Assembly (NCBI RefSeq): GCF_046044395.1 | Contig: NZ_JBJUSG010000002.1 | Span: 6,970-70,969, forward strand | DNA from: Magnetominusculus dajiuhuensis | GTDB lineage: Bacteria > Nitrospirota > Thermodesulfovibrionia > Thermodesulfovibrionales > Magnetobacteriaceae | DNA length: 64,000 bases | Direction of reading: 5' to 3' | Part shown: positions 1-9,511 of the stretch, piece after piece | How positions within the stretch are numbered: the stretch's first letter is position 1 | Layout: each line of letters starts with the position of its first letter | The notes under the pieces: model-generated | Seen by the model: only the letters and a program-made list of their open reading frames with translations | Database searches by the model: none | What the model was told of the DNA's origin: nothing | Made by a program: the position numbers and the translations under genes

Positions 1-1039
1 GGTGTGAAAGTAATGAAAACACATTCGCGGCGATTTCGATCAGATCGAATGTCTCTTTTTCCTTGGCTGGCTTGAAGAAGTTTTTAAAATCGTTTAGCGT
101 ACTGGACATGAAATCTATCTGTATCAGTGCTCCCTTTACCGTATTATTGAGATAAGTGTCGTCAAGCTCTTTATAATCCCACGCATCCCTGATGTCCTGG
201 ATGAGATAGCTGATGTTGCTCAGGGGCTGCCTCCACTGATGCGCCACAGCGGCCATCATCTCGCCCATGGCCGCCATCTTTGACTGTTGCATAAGCATAT
301 TCTCCTGAGCTATACGCTTGGCAGTTTCCTGAGACAATCTTTCCAGCATGTTGTTGAACTGGAGGGCAAGCTTCGCTGCTTCGTCTTCGCCGCTGACCTC
401 GGCGCGAAGTCGTAAATTCCCTGTCTGCACGGCATCGGCGACCTTCGCAATGGTATACAGTCGGCGGGTCATGTAGCGCGCAGTGAGCGTGACCAGCAGG
501 GTGCTCAGCACAATTGCTATCAGCGCGTAGGCTATGCCGTTGACCACCGCATCGTGCAGCCTGTCATGTATCTCCTGATAATCCAGGCCGATGCGTACCC
601 AGCCGATGTGTCTACCGGCCATCATGATGGGACTGGCAACATCAACAAGGCTCTTGTTGTGCTGCAGCAGTCTTACTTTGGCTTCCTGCGGCAGGTCGCT
701 CAGATACAGTCCGCGCTTACTCTCATCGTTGTGGGCCAGCACCTCCCCATGCAAATTGAGCACAATGATATACTGCATACCGGGAAACTGAGTGAGGCCA
801 TTGACGATTTCCTGTAAGCCGCTGTAATCCCGCGATGCCACCCAAATGGCCGAAGACATCCCCACGCTGCTCGCAAGAGAGCGCGCCCGGTCGGCTTGCT
901 TGTCAATCAACGCGACGAGCTGGCGATTGGTCATATCCCATACGAACAGCGCCATGCTCAAAGAGACCACCAGCACAATGCCAAGGGTAAGTTGACGGCG
1001 CAAGGTGGCCGTCAAGAGCCGTTTCAACCGGTTTAACAT
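1..1039 (-). CDS. Sensor histidine kinase, C-terminus beyond the window
   Basis: Membrane sensor kinase, of which about 346 residues are visible; the ATPase domain lies off the left edge. The reading frame gives an N-terminal membrane segment (about residues 17-36), a periplasmic sensing region (about 40-165), a second membrane segment (about 168-188), a HAMP-like linker and a HisKA region with the motif GEMMAAVAHQWRQPLSNI, where His267 is the likely phosphoacceptor. The ATG overlaps the stop of the upstream PhnD-like gene by one base (TGATG), so the two are translationally coupled. The pairing suggests the binding protein presents a ligand to this sensor, which is inferred. The ligand cannot be told from sequence. 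Its response regulator, if any, is outside the window. Confidence 0.88.
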   Translation of the reverse strand, partial: MLNRLKRLLTATLRRQLTLGIVLVVSLSMALFVWDMTNRQLVALIDKQADRARSLASSVGMSSAIWVASRDYSGLQEIVNGLTQFPGMQYIIVLNLHGEVLAHNDESKRGLYLSDLPQEAKVRLLQHNKSLVDVASPIMMAGRHIGWVRIGLDYQEIHDRLHDAVVNGIAYALIAIVLSTLLVTLTARYMTRRLYTIAKVADAVQTGNLRLRAEVSGEDEAAKLALQFNNMLERLSQETAKRIAQENMLMQQSKMAAMGEMMAAVAHQWRQPLSNISYLIQDIRDAWDYKELDDTYLNNTVKGALIQIDFMSSTLNDFKNFFKPAKEKETFDLIEIAANVFSLLSH

Positions 1040-1989
1040 CACTTTTTCTCCACAGGGCGTACTTCCTTCTCGAAGCGTGCAACATATTGCCTGACCACGT
1101 CGTAGTCTGAGTCATCAGCGGTATGAAAGCGCGCAGTCTCCATGTTGGCAAGTATCTTCGTTCCTTCCGGCGTCTTCGGCAGATCAATCAGGGCCTGCCG
1201 CAGCCCCTGACGCACGGACTCCGGGACATCGTCCCGTACCATTACTGAATTGTTCATTAATGACGGAGTTTCCCAGATTACCTTGAGCTGGGCAGCCTCC
1301 ACGGGATGTTCCCTCTGGAATATCCGCCATGGTGGCGGCCAGGTGCAGCCAGCAGCGGATTGGCCAAGATAGACGTTCATGATGGATGATTCCTGCGATC
1401 CAACGTAGATGTTCTGGATGTCCTTGTTAATGTTGATGCCCTTGCCGTGCAGAAAATACTGCGGCATCATGGCGGCCGCCAGGGCCGTGGGCGATGGGTA
1501 ACTGACCACCTTGCCTCTTAGATCATCTGGTGTCCTGATGCCGCCGTCCTTGCGCACGATGATGAGGCCCTTGAAGTCTTCCGCATCGCCCCACATCGCG
1601 ATGACGTGATACCCAATCTTAATGGCCTCAAGGGTCTGCCAGGGGTTGGGCATCAGGATTGATGGTTCGCGTCTTCGGAACTTCTGCTCAAAGGCCTGGT
1701 AGTCACGCGAGGCTTCCAGTTCTATGTGCGCCTCCGGCACCTGACGATTCAGGTAATCCACGAGCGGCTGGAAGAAGGTATTGAGTTTTGTCGGATTGTA
1801 AAGGGGATGAGGTACCAGACGATAGCCAGTCACCGGACTATCAGCCGGTGTGGCGCTGTACTGCAGCACCTTTGGCACGGGTTTCTGCTCGCAGGAGGTG
1901 AGGGAAATCAGGGTAAGCAGTAAAGTGCACCCAATTGTCATGACCATTTTATTCCGAGTTATATGTGTACAGACAATGCCTTCTTCCAT
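1039..1989 (-). CDS. PhnD-like phosphate/phosphonate-type substrate-binding lipoprotein
   Basis: Periplasmic solute-binding protein of the PhnD/SsuA/transferrin-like superfamily. A lipoprotein signal is clear: a basic start, a hydrophobic stretch (IGCTLLLTLISL) and a lipobox LTSC with the acylated Cys at about residue 33. The mature part has the family pattern YRLVPHPLYNPTKL, a PDDLRGKVVSYPSPTA loop and a long C-terminal helix region. The start at 1989 is chosen because GGGGTGG lies just upstream; an in-frame start at 2055 would put about 22 extra residues before the signal peptide. No permease or ATPase gene adjoins it. Instead it is coupled to a sensor kinase, so it more likely acts as a ligand-sensing partner than as a transport component. 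The ligand is unknown. Confidence 0.82.
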   Translation of the reverse strand: MEEGIVCTHITRNKMVMTIGCTLLLTLISLTSCEQKPVPKVLQYSATPADSPVTGYRLVPHPLYNPTKLNTFFQPLVDYLNRQVPEAHIELEASRDYQAFEQKFRRREPSILMPNPWQTLEAIKIGYHVIAMWGDAEDFKGLIIVRKDGGIRTPDDLRGKVVSYPSPTALAAAMMPQYFLHGKGININKDIQNIYVGSQESSIMNVYLGQSAAGCTWPPPWRIFQREHPVEAAQLKVIWETPSLMNNSVMVRDDVPESVRQGLRQALIDLPKTPEGTKILANMETARFHTADDSDYDVVRQYVARFEKEVRPVEKK

Positions 1990-2160
1990 CTTGCCACCCC
2001 GTGAATTAAATGGCTTCATAACATAATGATAGCCTGAACTAAAGAATGAAGTCAATGACAGCGTGAGGAGCTGTCCTTTAGCCCGCCATCCCGTACTTGC
2101 AGCAGGGGCATCCTCTGATTACAGTTGGTATAAAGCATATTCAACCGTAATTTATTAATA

Positions 2161-3297
2161 TTATATAGGTTTATCTATCACATAAAAAGCCCTGTCAATA
2201 TCTTCATGATTATTAAAGGCGTGTGCCGAGATTCTCAGGTATTGGCCACCCCTTAATGAGCAGACGATGTTGTTGTCCAACAGGTTTTTCATGATTAGTG
2301 CCGGGTTGCCCGACGATGGCTTAAATGTCGCTATTCCTGCCCTGTCTTTTGGGTCTGATGGCGTGAGGACTTCAAATCCGCGTTTTTCGGCCTCGTTTAT
2401 CGTGTATGAAGACAACTCCAAGACACGCCTTTCGATTGCCTCTATACCAAAACTCAGGAGCATGTCAAGGGCGGCGTTAAAGGCCATTATCCCAAGCACC
2501 ATCGGGCTTCCATCAAGGTATTTATCGGCGGTTGGCGCGTAGTCCTGATTAAAGTCCTCAAAGTCAAATGGGTTTATTACGCCAAACCAGCCCTTGCACG
2601 CCGGTTGCACTATCTGAAGCGCCCTCTCTGACGCCCACACAAGCCCTACACCCTCAGGGCCGCACATCCACTTATGCCCGTCCGCGCTTAACCAATCTAT
2701 TTGCATCTCCTGCACATCCATCGCGGCAGCCCCAATGCCCTGAATGCCGTCAACTACTAACAATATATCGTTTTCCCTGCAAAACCGGCCAAGTTCGCTG
2801 ATGGCCGCCTTCTGCCCGGACAGGTATTGGACCCAACTGATGGCGATGACTTTCGTGTATTTATCGCATGTTCTATAATAATCCTCAAGTGTCACCTTAT
2901 ATTTTTGTGACTTCACAATCTTCACCTCGACACCATTTTTATCGCGCAGAGACAACCACGGCAGCCGATTTGCCGGAAACTCACAATCGGCTATCACAAC
3001 GCCGTCTCCTTTTTGCCACGGGTAGCCTAAAATGAATGTCTGAATGCCGTGGGTCGTGTTTCTCGAAAAAAATATCTGCTCTGGTGTGCCACCAACTATC
3101 GCGGCGGCATTCTTCTTTGCCCCGGCAATAATGGCGTTGTAGTCATACGTGACACACTGCCCAAGGTCAGCCCATTCCTTTACGGCCTCTCTGACAGGCC
3201 CGGACACCATCGCCACCCCCGCAGAGTTCAGAAACACACACTGATTGAGACCTTTAAACATTGCCCTGAATTGTTCATACCATGCTTGTTCAGACAT
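2161..3297 (-). CDS. Class V aminotransferase (PLP-dependent)
   Basis: PLP enzyme of fold type I, class V (cysteine desulfurase / isopenicillin N epimerase-like group), 378 residues. The cofactor lysine is seen in LSADGHKWMCGPEG (Lys209), and VVDGIQGIGA supplies the aspartate that contacts the pyridine ring (Asp183). The start at 3297 follows AAGGAG at good spacing; a longer in-frame start at 3390 would reach into the neighbouring gene and is rejected. A desulfurase-type mobile Cys loop is not evident, so an epimerase or lyase role is as likely as sulfur transfer. It lies 19 bp downstream of the TPR membrane-protein gene on the same strand, so the two are probably co-transcribed. Substrate unknown. 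Confidence 0.85.
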   Translation of the reverse strand: MSEQAWYEQFRAMFKGLNQCVFLNSAGVAMVSGPVREAVKEWADLGQCVTYDYNAIIAGAKKNAAAIVGGTPEQIFFSRNTTHGIQTFILGYPWQKGDGVVIADCEFPANRLPWLSLRDKNGVEVKIVKSQKYKVTLEDYYRTCDKYTKVIAISWVQYLSGQKAAISELGRFCRENDILLVVDGIQGIGAAAMDVQEMQIDWLSADGHKWMCGPEGVGLVWASERALQIVQPACKGWFGVINPFDFEDFNQDYAPTADKYLDGSPMVLGIMAFNAALDMLLSFGIEAIERRVLELSSYTINEAEKRGFEVLTPSDPKDRAGIATFKPSSGNPALIMKNLLDNNIVCSLRGGQYLRISAHAFNNHEDIDRAFYVIDKPI

Positions 3298-3316
3298 TTT
3301 TTTATTCTCCTTTAGT

Positions 3317-4933
3317 TTATTGGCCGTTTGCTGAGTCTGCAATAAGTTTGAGATTGCGTGCGGCGTCTTCATTGCCAGAGTCAAGGGCAAGCGCCCTCCT
3401 GAAATATGCGGTGGCCTCGTTTAACCTTCCCATGTTCATCAGGGCCACACCGGCCCCGTTGTATGCCTCAGGCATTGTCGGCCTCGCCATTATGGCCTTT
3501 ATAAAAACTTCATGTGCCTCATTAAGTTTTTCCCGCCTCAGCTCTAACATGCCCAGGTGCAGGAGAGCCTCGGCATAATCTGGTTTTATCAGAACTGCCA
3601 CCTTCAGCGCGGACTCTGCCTCGCCGAACCGCCCTTCAATATTGAGCGCGTACCCAAGGCTGTAATACGCGAAATAGCTGTCTGTGGTGACAGCCGCCGC
3701 CCTCGTAAATAGCGTCACGCTGTTGCGCCAATATTTTAATTGGTGATTGGTCAGAATAATACATATGACTACGGCGGCAGCCGCGGTATTTGCCGCAATC
3801 CGTCTTATCACACCGGCAGAGTATGCCCCGGTCGGCACCGCCATTGACAATATAATAAACAAGCCAACATAGGGCATATACGTATATCTATCGGCCATAT
3901 AGGAAATCCCCACCTTTACCGCCCCAATCGTCGGCATAAGCGTCAATATGTACCAAAACCACCCTGTAAAAAACCACGGTCTCCTCCTCATAGCCGCAAT
4001 CGCAAATATCGAAACCGCCACAAGTACAATAATCGCCCCAACGACCTGCCACGCGGGATACTCTGCCGGATGGCGGTACATTATCCCAAGTCCGGTGGGG
4101 TAAAACAGTTTTATAATATATTTCACATAAGATACCGCGACATTTTCCATTCGTAGTTTCAGCGTCAATGCCGAAAGCGGGGCAACCGCACCTCCGGTCT
4201 TTTGCACATAATATGTGACAAAACCCGTGAGGGCAGATAATATTATAAACGGGATTTTCTCTGTGAACAAAGACACTGCGGGAGCTTTGCCGTCAGAAAA
4301 ACGCCCAAGAGGCCAGTAATCCAGCAAAAGCAGCACTAATGGCAGCGCTACAACGACCGGCTTTGACATTAGCCCAAGGACAAAACAACATATGACCGCC
4401 ATATATCTGCCCAAAGACGCCCGCCTCGCGTAAAACACATATGCACACATGGCCGAAATCCAAAAAAATGCGCTCAGCACATCCTTACGCTCCGCCACCC
4501 ACGCCACTGACTCCACATGCAGGGGATGAAACGCAAATAACGCCGCAATCAGCACACTGCGCCACAGCGCCCCGGTAACTGACGAAAATAACAAAAACAA
4601 CAATACAGCGTTGCCAGCGTGAAAGGCAACGTTCGTAAGGTGATGCCCCCCCGGCCATAATCCGAAGAGCCATACATCCACCATGTGCGACGCCCACGTC
4701 ACAGGAAACCAATTGCTGTATTCAGCCGAAGTGACAGCCCACTGCAAATTCCTTAACGAAGGCCCACCCCGCACATGAAGATTCTCAAGTATATATTGAT
4801 TGTCGTCATAAAACAGGAATTTGAAATCCTTAACCTGTGCGTAAACCGTAAAGACTGCCGCTATTAACAGCAGACAAATGATGATTTTTGTTTGTAGCGG
4901 CGATTTGCTGAGTCGGGTGAGTGGCTCGCTCAT
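3317..4933 (-). CDS. TMTC-like integral membrane protein with C-terminal TPR repeats
   Basis: A 538-residue protein. The first ~390 residues are hydrophobic, with about ten membrane segments; the last ~130 residues form at least three TPR units (for example YAEALLHLGMLELRREKLNEAHEVF and PEAYNGAGVALMNMGRLNEAT). The N-terminal pattern FLFYDDNQYILEN and FAFHPLHVESVAWVAERKDVLSAFF is typical of the bacterial relatives of eukaryotic TMTC O-mannosyltransferases (GT-C fold). A lipid-linked sugar would be the donor; the acceptor is unknown. The TPRs probably bind target proteins. The assignment as a glycosyltransferase rests on family resemblance. It is followed closely by the aminotransferase gene. 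Confidence 0.75.
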   Translation of the reverse strand: MSEPLTRLSKSPLQTKIIICLLLIAAVFTVYAQVKDFKFLFYDDNQYILENLHVRGGPSLRNLQWAVTSAEYSNWFPVTWASHMVDVWLFGLWPGGHHLTNVAFHAGNAVLLFLLFSSVTGALWRSVLIAALFAFHPLHVESVAWVAERKDVLSAFFWISAMCAYVFYARRASLGRYMAVICCFVLGLMSKPVVVALPLVLLLLDYWPLGRFSDGKAPAVSLFTEKIPFIILSALTGFVTYYVQKTGGAVAPLSALTLKLRMENVAVSYVKYIIKLFYPTGLGIMYRHPAEYPAWQVVGAIIVLVAVSIFAIAAMRRRPWFFTGWFWYILTLMPTIGAVKVGISYMADRYTYMPYVGLFIILSMAVPTGAYSAGVIRRIAANTAAAAVVICIILTNHQLKYWRNSVTLFTRAAAVTTDSYFAYYSLGYALNIEGRFGEAESALKVAVLIKPDYAEALLHLGMLELRREKLNEAHEVFIKAIMARPTMPEAYNGAGVALMNMGRLNEATAYFRRALALDSGNEDAARNLKLIADSANGQ

Positions 4934-4990
4934 AAATCAATATTGATATTACAGTTTATTTTCAATGACATCGGGGGATATGCTAATGTA

Positions 4991-7354
4991 TTACTTTCGC
5001 ATCGCAGTGTTATTGCTCAGGCTGGTTGAGTGATTATGTTTAGGGGATTCCTTTAACGTGAATCCTGCTTCTCTGAAAAGTCTCAGGCAGGCCTCCACAA
5101 CATCGCTGTCGTAGCGAATCCCTTTACCGGCGGCTATCTCATCCAACGCGATGTCTATTCCAAGGGACGGGCGGTAGGGCCGGTGAGAAGACATGGCCTC
5201 TACAATGTCGGCAACGCAGATAATCCTGGCCTCCATAAGGATGTCATCCCCTTTTAGTCCTTGTGGATAGCCAGTGCCGTCCAACTTTTCGTGGTGCTGG
5301 AGGACTATTTTATCTATCGGCCAGGGGAACTCAACACTACTTAGTATCTCATATCCTACATAGGAATGGTTTTTTATAAGCATGAATTCGCTTTCGTGTA
5401 GTCTGCCGGGCTTGCTGAGGATTTCAGATGGTACCCATATCTTGCCCACATCATGAATGGCACCAGCCATTCGCACACCTTCTATCTGATGCTGCGTTAG
5501 CCCCATCTCAACCGCTATTGCTCTTGAAAGGTCTGCAACCCTGTTTTGATGTCCGGCCGTGTAAGGGTCCTTCGCCTCAAGTGCCATTGAGAGGGTCTGG
5601 ATTACACCGCCAAGGGCCTTCCTCAGATTTTCAAAACTCTCGGCAAGGGTTTCCTCGGCTTGTTTGCGCTTTGTCATGTCAACCAAAACAGCGGTGAAAA
5701 ACGTTCCGGTGGTTGCCTCCCATCTCGCTAAGGAAAATTCGATCGGGAATTCAGTCCCGTCCTTTCTGAGGCCGAAAAGATCAACCATCTCCCCGATGAT
5801 CTTTGTTTCCCCCGTCTGAAGTACCCGTGTGATTCCTTCCATATGTGCCTTTTGAAATCTCTCCGGTATTATTTTCGTCAGAGGGGTATTTTTCACCTCA
5901 TCAAAGGAATAACCAAAGAGGGCCTCAGCGGCCTTGTTCCAGAAGGTTATATCACTGTTGTTGTTTACTGTAATAATTGGATTTTTTGTGGATTCCACGA
6001 CTGAACGGAAATGCTCTTCACGCTCTCTTAGCTCTGCGTTTCTCTGGGTGCGCACAATAACGCCGGCTATTGTGTTTACAATGGCGCTCAAAAACTCTTC
6101 CTCTTCAAAAGCCCTTTTGTGGCCTTCGGGGATATACATGTTAAAGACGCCAAGCACCTTGTTATTGTGGACAATGGGGACGCAGTAGTGCCCGTGAGGG
6201 GCTATGTTATCATACCTTATTGTATGTCTGTCATCAATCCTGTCAGAAAAAACTATCCTGCCGGTTGAGGCGGCAAGCCCACACAGACACCTGCCAAAGG
6301 GAATCGTCCCACAGGCCGTCAACTGGACTTCGGTATAATTGTGGTGGGCGCACAACACGAGTGTCCGCGCCGTGTCATCCACAAGATGTATTGAACCCCT
6401 TGATTGAAAGGAAAACCTGGGGATGGACAAAACCAGCTCAAGCACCTGCTGTAAGACTTCCTTAAGCGGGATAGGTTCAATGGATATATGTAAGATAGCG
6501 TTTATTGCGCTCTGAATCTGATACTGGCGAACGATTTTCTCCTCCGCCTCTTTTTGCCATGTTATGTCTTCTATGACTTCGAGGAAATGGCCGATGGATT
6601 TATCTTTATCGAAAAGAGGGATCGTTGTGACCTTTACAGAGTGTCGTCCAATCAGCCTTTCAATGGCGGCAGGCTCTCCGGTCATCAAAGACTCGGCTAC
6701 TTTGCAGAAGCTGCATACCTTTTCCATTGCGCCTTTGGCATTGTCGGCAGCGAATTCGCCCACAGTCTCGTAACATGGTTTTCCAACTATGTCCTCGGGT
6801 TTAAAACCGGTAAAATCATACAGGAACCTGTTCATCTTTAGTACGTTAAAATCGGAATCCATATACGCAATGCCAAAGGGGGCGTTTTCAAAGATGGCCT
6901 CAAACTCATCAAGAAGCCGCACATGCTTTTTCTGGACGGCCTCCCTTTCTGACAATTCGTTTAGCAGCGCCCGCTGTGCTATCTGCAGATTTATGGAATT
7001 ATCAATCACCCCCAGCAACTCGTATAAGCTGAATGGTTTGTGAAGGAAAGACAAAACGCCTTTCCTGAAACACTTTTCAAAATCGGCATCCCCGGCATGG
7101 CCGGTTACGGCAATGATGGAGCATGGAAAAGAGAATCGTCCTCTGAATTTATTGAGAAATTCATGTCCATCCATTACGGGCATCTTCAGATCAAGGAGAA
7201 TCACTGAGGGCTGCACCTCTGCGCATAGCGAAAGCCCCTCCTCTCCGTTGAACGCATGACGCACCTCGTAGCCCTTCCTGGCGAGCTGCCTACTAATTAC
7301 ATCATGAATAACCCGCTCGTCATCTATGACAAGGATTTTATATCTGGTCTCCAA
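4991..7354 (-). CDS. Response regulator with PAS, GAF, PAS and HD-GYP domains
   Basis: A 787-residue cytoplasmic signalling protein. Order: receiver domain (1-125, phosphoacceptor Asp55 in VILLDLKMP), PAS (about 145-275), GAF (about 285-450), a second PAS (about 455-575), and a C-terminal HD-GYP domain (about 590-775). The HD-GYP signature is intact: AGAIHDVGKIWVP for the HD pair and HHEKLDGTGYPQGL for the GYP part, so it should hydrolyse cyclic di-GMP. No membrane segment is visible. The frame begins with TTG at 7354 and has only a weak upstream Shine-Dalgarno. It is transcribed away from the chemoreceptor gene. No partner kinase is adjacent, so the input is unknown. Confidence 0.92.
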   Translation of the reverse strand: METRYKILVIDDERVIHDVISRQLARKGYEVRHAFNGEEGLSLCAEVQPSVILLDLKMPVMDGHEFLNKFRGRFSFPCSIIAVTGHAGDADFEKCFRKGVLSFLHKPFSLYELLGVIDNSINLQIAQRALLNELSEREAVQKKHVRLLDEFEAIFENAPFGIAYMDSDFNVLKMNRFLYDFTGFKPEDIVGKPCYETVGEFAADNAKGAMEKVCSFCKVAESLMTGEPAAIERLIGRHSVKVTTIPLFDKDKSIGHFLEVIEDITWQKEAEEKIVRQYQIQSAINAILHISIEPIPLKEVLQQVLELVLSIPRFSFQSRGSIHLVDDTARTLVLCAHHNYTEVQLTACGTIPFGRCLCGLAASTGRIVFSDRIDDRHTIRYDNIAPHGHYCVPIVHNNKVLGVFNMYIPEGHKRAFEEEEFLSAIVNTIAGVIVRTQRNAELREREEHFRSVVESTKNPIITVNNNSDITFWNKAAEALFGYSFDEVKNTPLTKIIPERFQKAHMEGITRVLQTGETKIIGEMVDLFGLRKDGTEFPIEFSLARWEATTGTFFTAVLVDMTKRKQAEETLAESFENLRKALGGVIQTLSMALEAKDPYTAGHQNRVADLSRAIAVEMGLTQHQIEGVRMAGAIHDVGKIWVPSEILSKPGRLHESEFMLIKNHSYVGYEILSSVEFPWPIDKIVLQHHEKLDGTGYPQGLKGDDILMEARIICVADIVEAMSSHRPYRPSLGIDIALDEIAAGKGIRYDSDVVEACLRLFREAGFTLKESPKHNHSTSLSNNTAMRK

Positions 7355-7582
7355 TACCCATTCCCATTACGCCTGCCAGCCCGACTTATGCCAGCCGCCT
7401 CTTTAAGTTTGTGCGTCCTGTATCAGTCCACCCGCTACCCTATACTATTTAAAAGAGGGTGAGTTTGTCAATCTCGTTCAGGCTATTTCAGGTTTCGTAT
7501 GAAAAAACTATTGAGGGTTTCATAGATATTGTGTTACAGTACGGCTTTGGAACAATAACTCCGTTAAGATGAGAGGTGTCAT

Positions 7583-9256
7583 ATGCTGAATAATTTGAAG
7601 ATAGGCCAAAGGTTGTGGTTAATTGTATTGATAGCCGTGCTGGGGTTTATCGCAACCATCACGGTAAACGCATATTTTTATAGGGTAACACTGATGGCCG
7701 ACAGGCAGTTAAAGACAAAAAGCCTCGTGGAGTCGGCATACGGCGTACTGGATAACTATTACAAGCGGGCCAAAGACGGCAAGATGTCCGAGGATGAGGC
7801 GAAGGTACGCGCCATAGATGTCATTAAGTCGCTCAGATACGAGGAAAAAGAGTATTTTTGGATCAACGACATGCACCCGAATATGGTAATGCACCCGTAT
7901 AAGCCTGAGCTTGATGGCAAGGATATCTCTGATTTTAAAGACCCTAACGGCAAACACCTGTTCGTGGAATTCGTTGACGAGGTTAAAAGGAATAAGGAGG
8001 GTTTTGTGTACTACCTGTGGCCTAAGCCCGGGTTTGACAAGCCGGTTGAAAAGGTATCGTTTGTGAAGGGGTTTGAGCCGTGGGGTTGGATAATCGGAAG
8101 CGGCATATATCTGGACGATGTTGGCACTGCCCTAAAGCAGGCGGTTATCAAGGGCGCGGGCATTACGCTTATGATAGTAATGATATTAGCTGTGTTGTCG
8201 TGGTTTATATCAAAAAGCATATGTCTGCCGCTGGCCGACATGCTGGGCCGTGTGAACCAGATGTCTGATGGCGATTTGACGTGTACGATTGACTGTGAAG
8301 GAAATAGCGAAATAGCTGTTCTGGCAACAAACATGAAGGCCATGAACGATACCCTGCGGGATATAATAGGGCGAATTCGACATGCTTCAGAGAATGTTTT
8401 TTCAAGGGTAGGGGCACTGACAGAGAAATCCAGGCTTATGTCGGCAGGAGCGGCGAATCAGTCTGAGCAAGCGGCCTCCATAGCGGTATCCACCGAGGAG
8501 ATGTCGGCCACTATCATAGATATTGCAAGAAATGCCTCTTCGGCATCAGAGACAAGCATGACTGCCATGAAAACGGCGTCAAGTGGTAAGGATGCCGCTG
8601 ATACGGCCATTGGGATTATCAACGAGGTTCATGAATCAACAATAGAGCTTTCCGGCATGGTGGAAAGCCTCAATACCAGTGTCTTTGAGATAAGCAACAT
8701 ATTAGGCGTCATTAAAGACATCGCCGACCAGACGAATCTCCTCGCCCTGAATGCCGCAATAGAGGCCGCAAGGGCAGGGGAACAAGGACGCGGATTCGCG
8801 GTTGTCGCCGACGAGGTAAGAAAACTCGCCGAGAGGACAATCAAGGCCACTGACGAAATCTCGCAAAAAATTGCATCAGTCAGACAGGACTCCGACAGGA
8901 CGACGCAGTCCATGTCCGATTCATCCGAAAAGGTTACTGTTGCCACTGGTTCCATAAAAGAAGTAGGCGTTATCCTCGACCAAATGGTAAGCTCCGTGCA
9001 GGGTGTGGTTGACCAGATAACCCAGATAGCCGCCGCTGTGGAAGAGCAATCTGCCGCCTCAGGGGAGGTCGCCTTAAATATCGAAAAATCATCTAATATT
9101 TCAAAAGATATTCTGCGCATGTCTGAGGACGTTATGGATGAGGTAAACGCCTTCTCTGACATAGCGGGAGAACTCGGCGAGGCTGTCTCCGGCTTTAAGA
9201 CAGAAGACGAAGGCCGGTATATCTCCGGCAGCAAGCCCGTTCGGAGACTGAGTTAG
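7583..9256 (+). CDS. Methyl-accepting chemotaxis protein with single Cache domain
   Basis: Transmembrane chemoreceptor of 557 residues. A first membrane helix (about 10-30) and a second (about 195-215) flank a periplasmic single Cache (sCache_2) domain carrying the typical EYFWINDMHPNMVMHP and FVKGFEPWGWIIGSGIY segments. A HAMP domain follows. The signalling tip DQTNLLALNAAIEAARAGE and QGRGFAVVADEVRKLAERT is nearly invariant. Cache domains of this type often bind small organic acids, but the ligand is not predictable here. The start follows GAGAGGTG. No chemotaxis kinase genes are nearby, so it must feed a che cluster elsewhere. It implies a motile cell. Confidence 0.95.
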   Translation: MLNNLKIGQRLWLIVLIAVLGFIATITVNAYFYRVTLMADRQLKTKSLVESAYGVLDNYYKRAKDGKMSEDEAKVRAIDVIKSLRYEEKEYFWINDMHPNMVMHPYKPELDGKDISDFKDPNGKHLFVEFVDEVKRNKEGFVYYLWPKPGFDKPVEKVSFVKGFEPWGWIIGSGIYLDDVGTALKQAVIKGAGITLMIVMILAVLSWFISKSICLPLADMLGRVNQMSDGDLTCTIDCEGNSEIAVLATNMKAMNDTLRDIIGRIRHASENVFSRVGALTEKSRLMSAGAANQSEQAASIAVSTEEMSATIIDIARNASSASETSMTAMKTASSGKDAADTAIGIINEVHESTIELSGMVESLNTSVFEISNILGVIKDIADQTNLLALNAAIEAARAGEQGRGFAVVADEVRKLAERTIKATDEISQKIASVRQDSDRTTQSMSDSSEKVTVATGSIKEVGVILDQMVSSVQGVVDQITQIAAAVEEQSAASGEVALNIEKSSNISKDILRMSEDVMDEVNAFSDIAGELGEAVSGFKTEDEGRYISGSKPVRRLS

Positions 9257-9295
9257 CTATAAGAATTAAGAATTAAGGATTAAAAATTAAAGGAT

Positions 9296-9416
9296 TAAAG
9301 GATTAACGACGAAGGGGGGGTAACCCCCCCTTCACCCCGTAAATCTCTCCACGGTTTATACCCTGAATTCGGGCTGCCGCCCGTTGGCGGCTTGAGTGTT
9401 CCGGTCAAAGGCTATA
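9296..9416. repeat. Dispersed intergenic repeat with G7/C7 hairpin, copy 1
   Basis: The 255-bp space between the chemoreceptor and groES holds a repeat that recurs inverted at about 47095-47222. Bases 9308-9347 are identical over 40 positions to the reverse complement of 47171-47210, including a GGGGGGG-TAA-CCCCCCC hairpin. Similarity continues less perfectly over a GCCGCCCGTTGGCGGCTT part. The hairpin could also end transcription of the chemoreceptor gene, though no U-tract follows. Confidence 0.75.
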
Positions 9417-9430
9417 ATATAAAAAAATGC

Positions 9431-9459
9431 TTGCAATTGGTGACAATGTATGTTATATT
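9431..9459 (+). promoter_or_regulatory. Sigma-70-type promoter of groES-groEL
   Basis: A -35 box TTGCAA (9431-9436) and a -10 box TATATT (9454-9459) are 17 bp apart. The predicted transcription start falls inside the CIRCE operator just downstream, which fits repression by HrcA. Confidence 0.75.
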
Positions 9460-9460
9460 A

Positions 9461-9487
9461 TTAGCAATCACTCCGTGTGAGTGCTAA
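9461..9487 (+). promoter_or_regulatory. CIRCE operator (HrcA binding site)
   Basis: Inverted repeat TTAGCAATC - 9 bp - GAGTGCTAA, matching the CIRCE consensus (TTAGCACTC-N9-GAGTGCTAA) with one mismatch in the left arm. It lies between the promoter and groES. HrcA, encoded at 11855-12874, is the expected repressor. Confidence 0.95.
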
Positions 9488-9511
9488 TAACAACGAAGGG
9501 AGCGTGACTCT

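Noticed and set aside
8629..9234. Antisense frame of about 200 codons over the chemoreceptor
   Set aside because: Ser/Ala-rich shadow of the conserved signalling domain.
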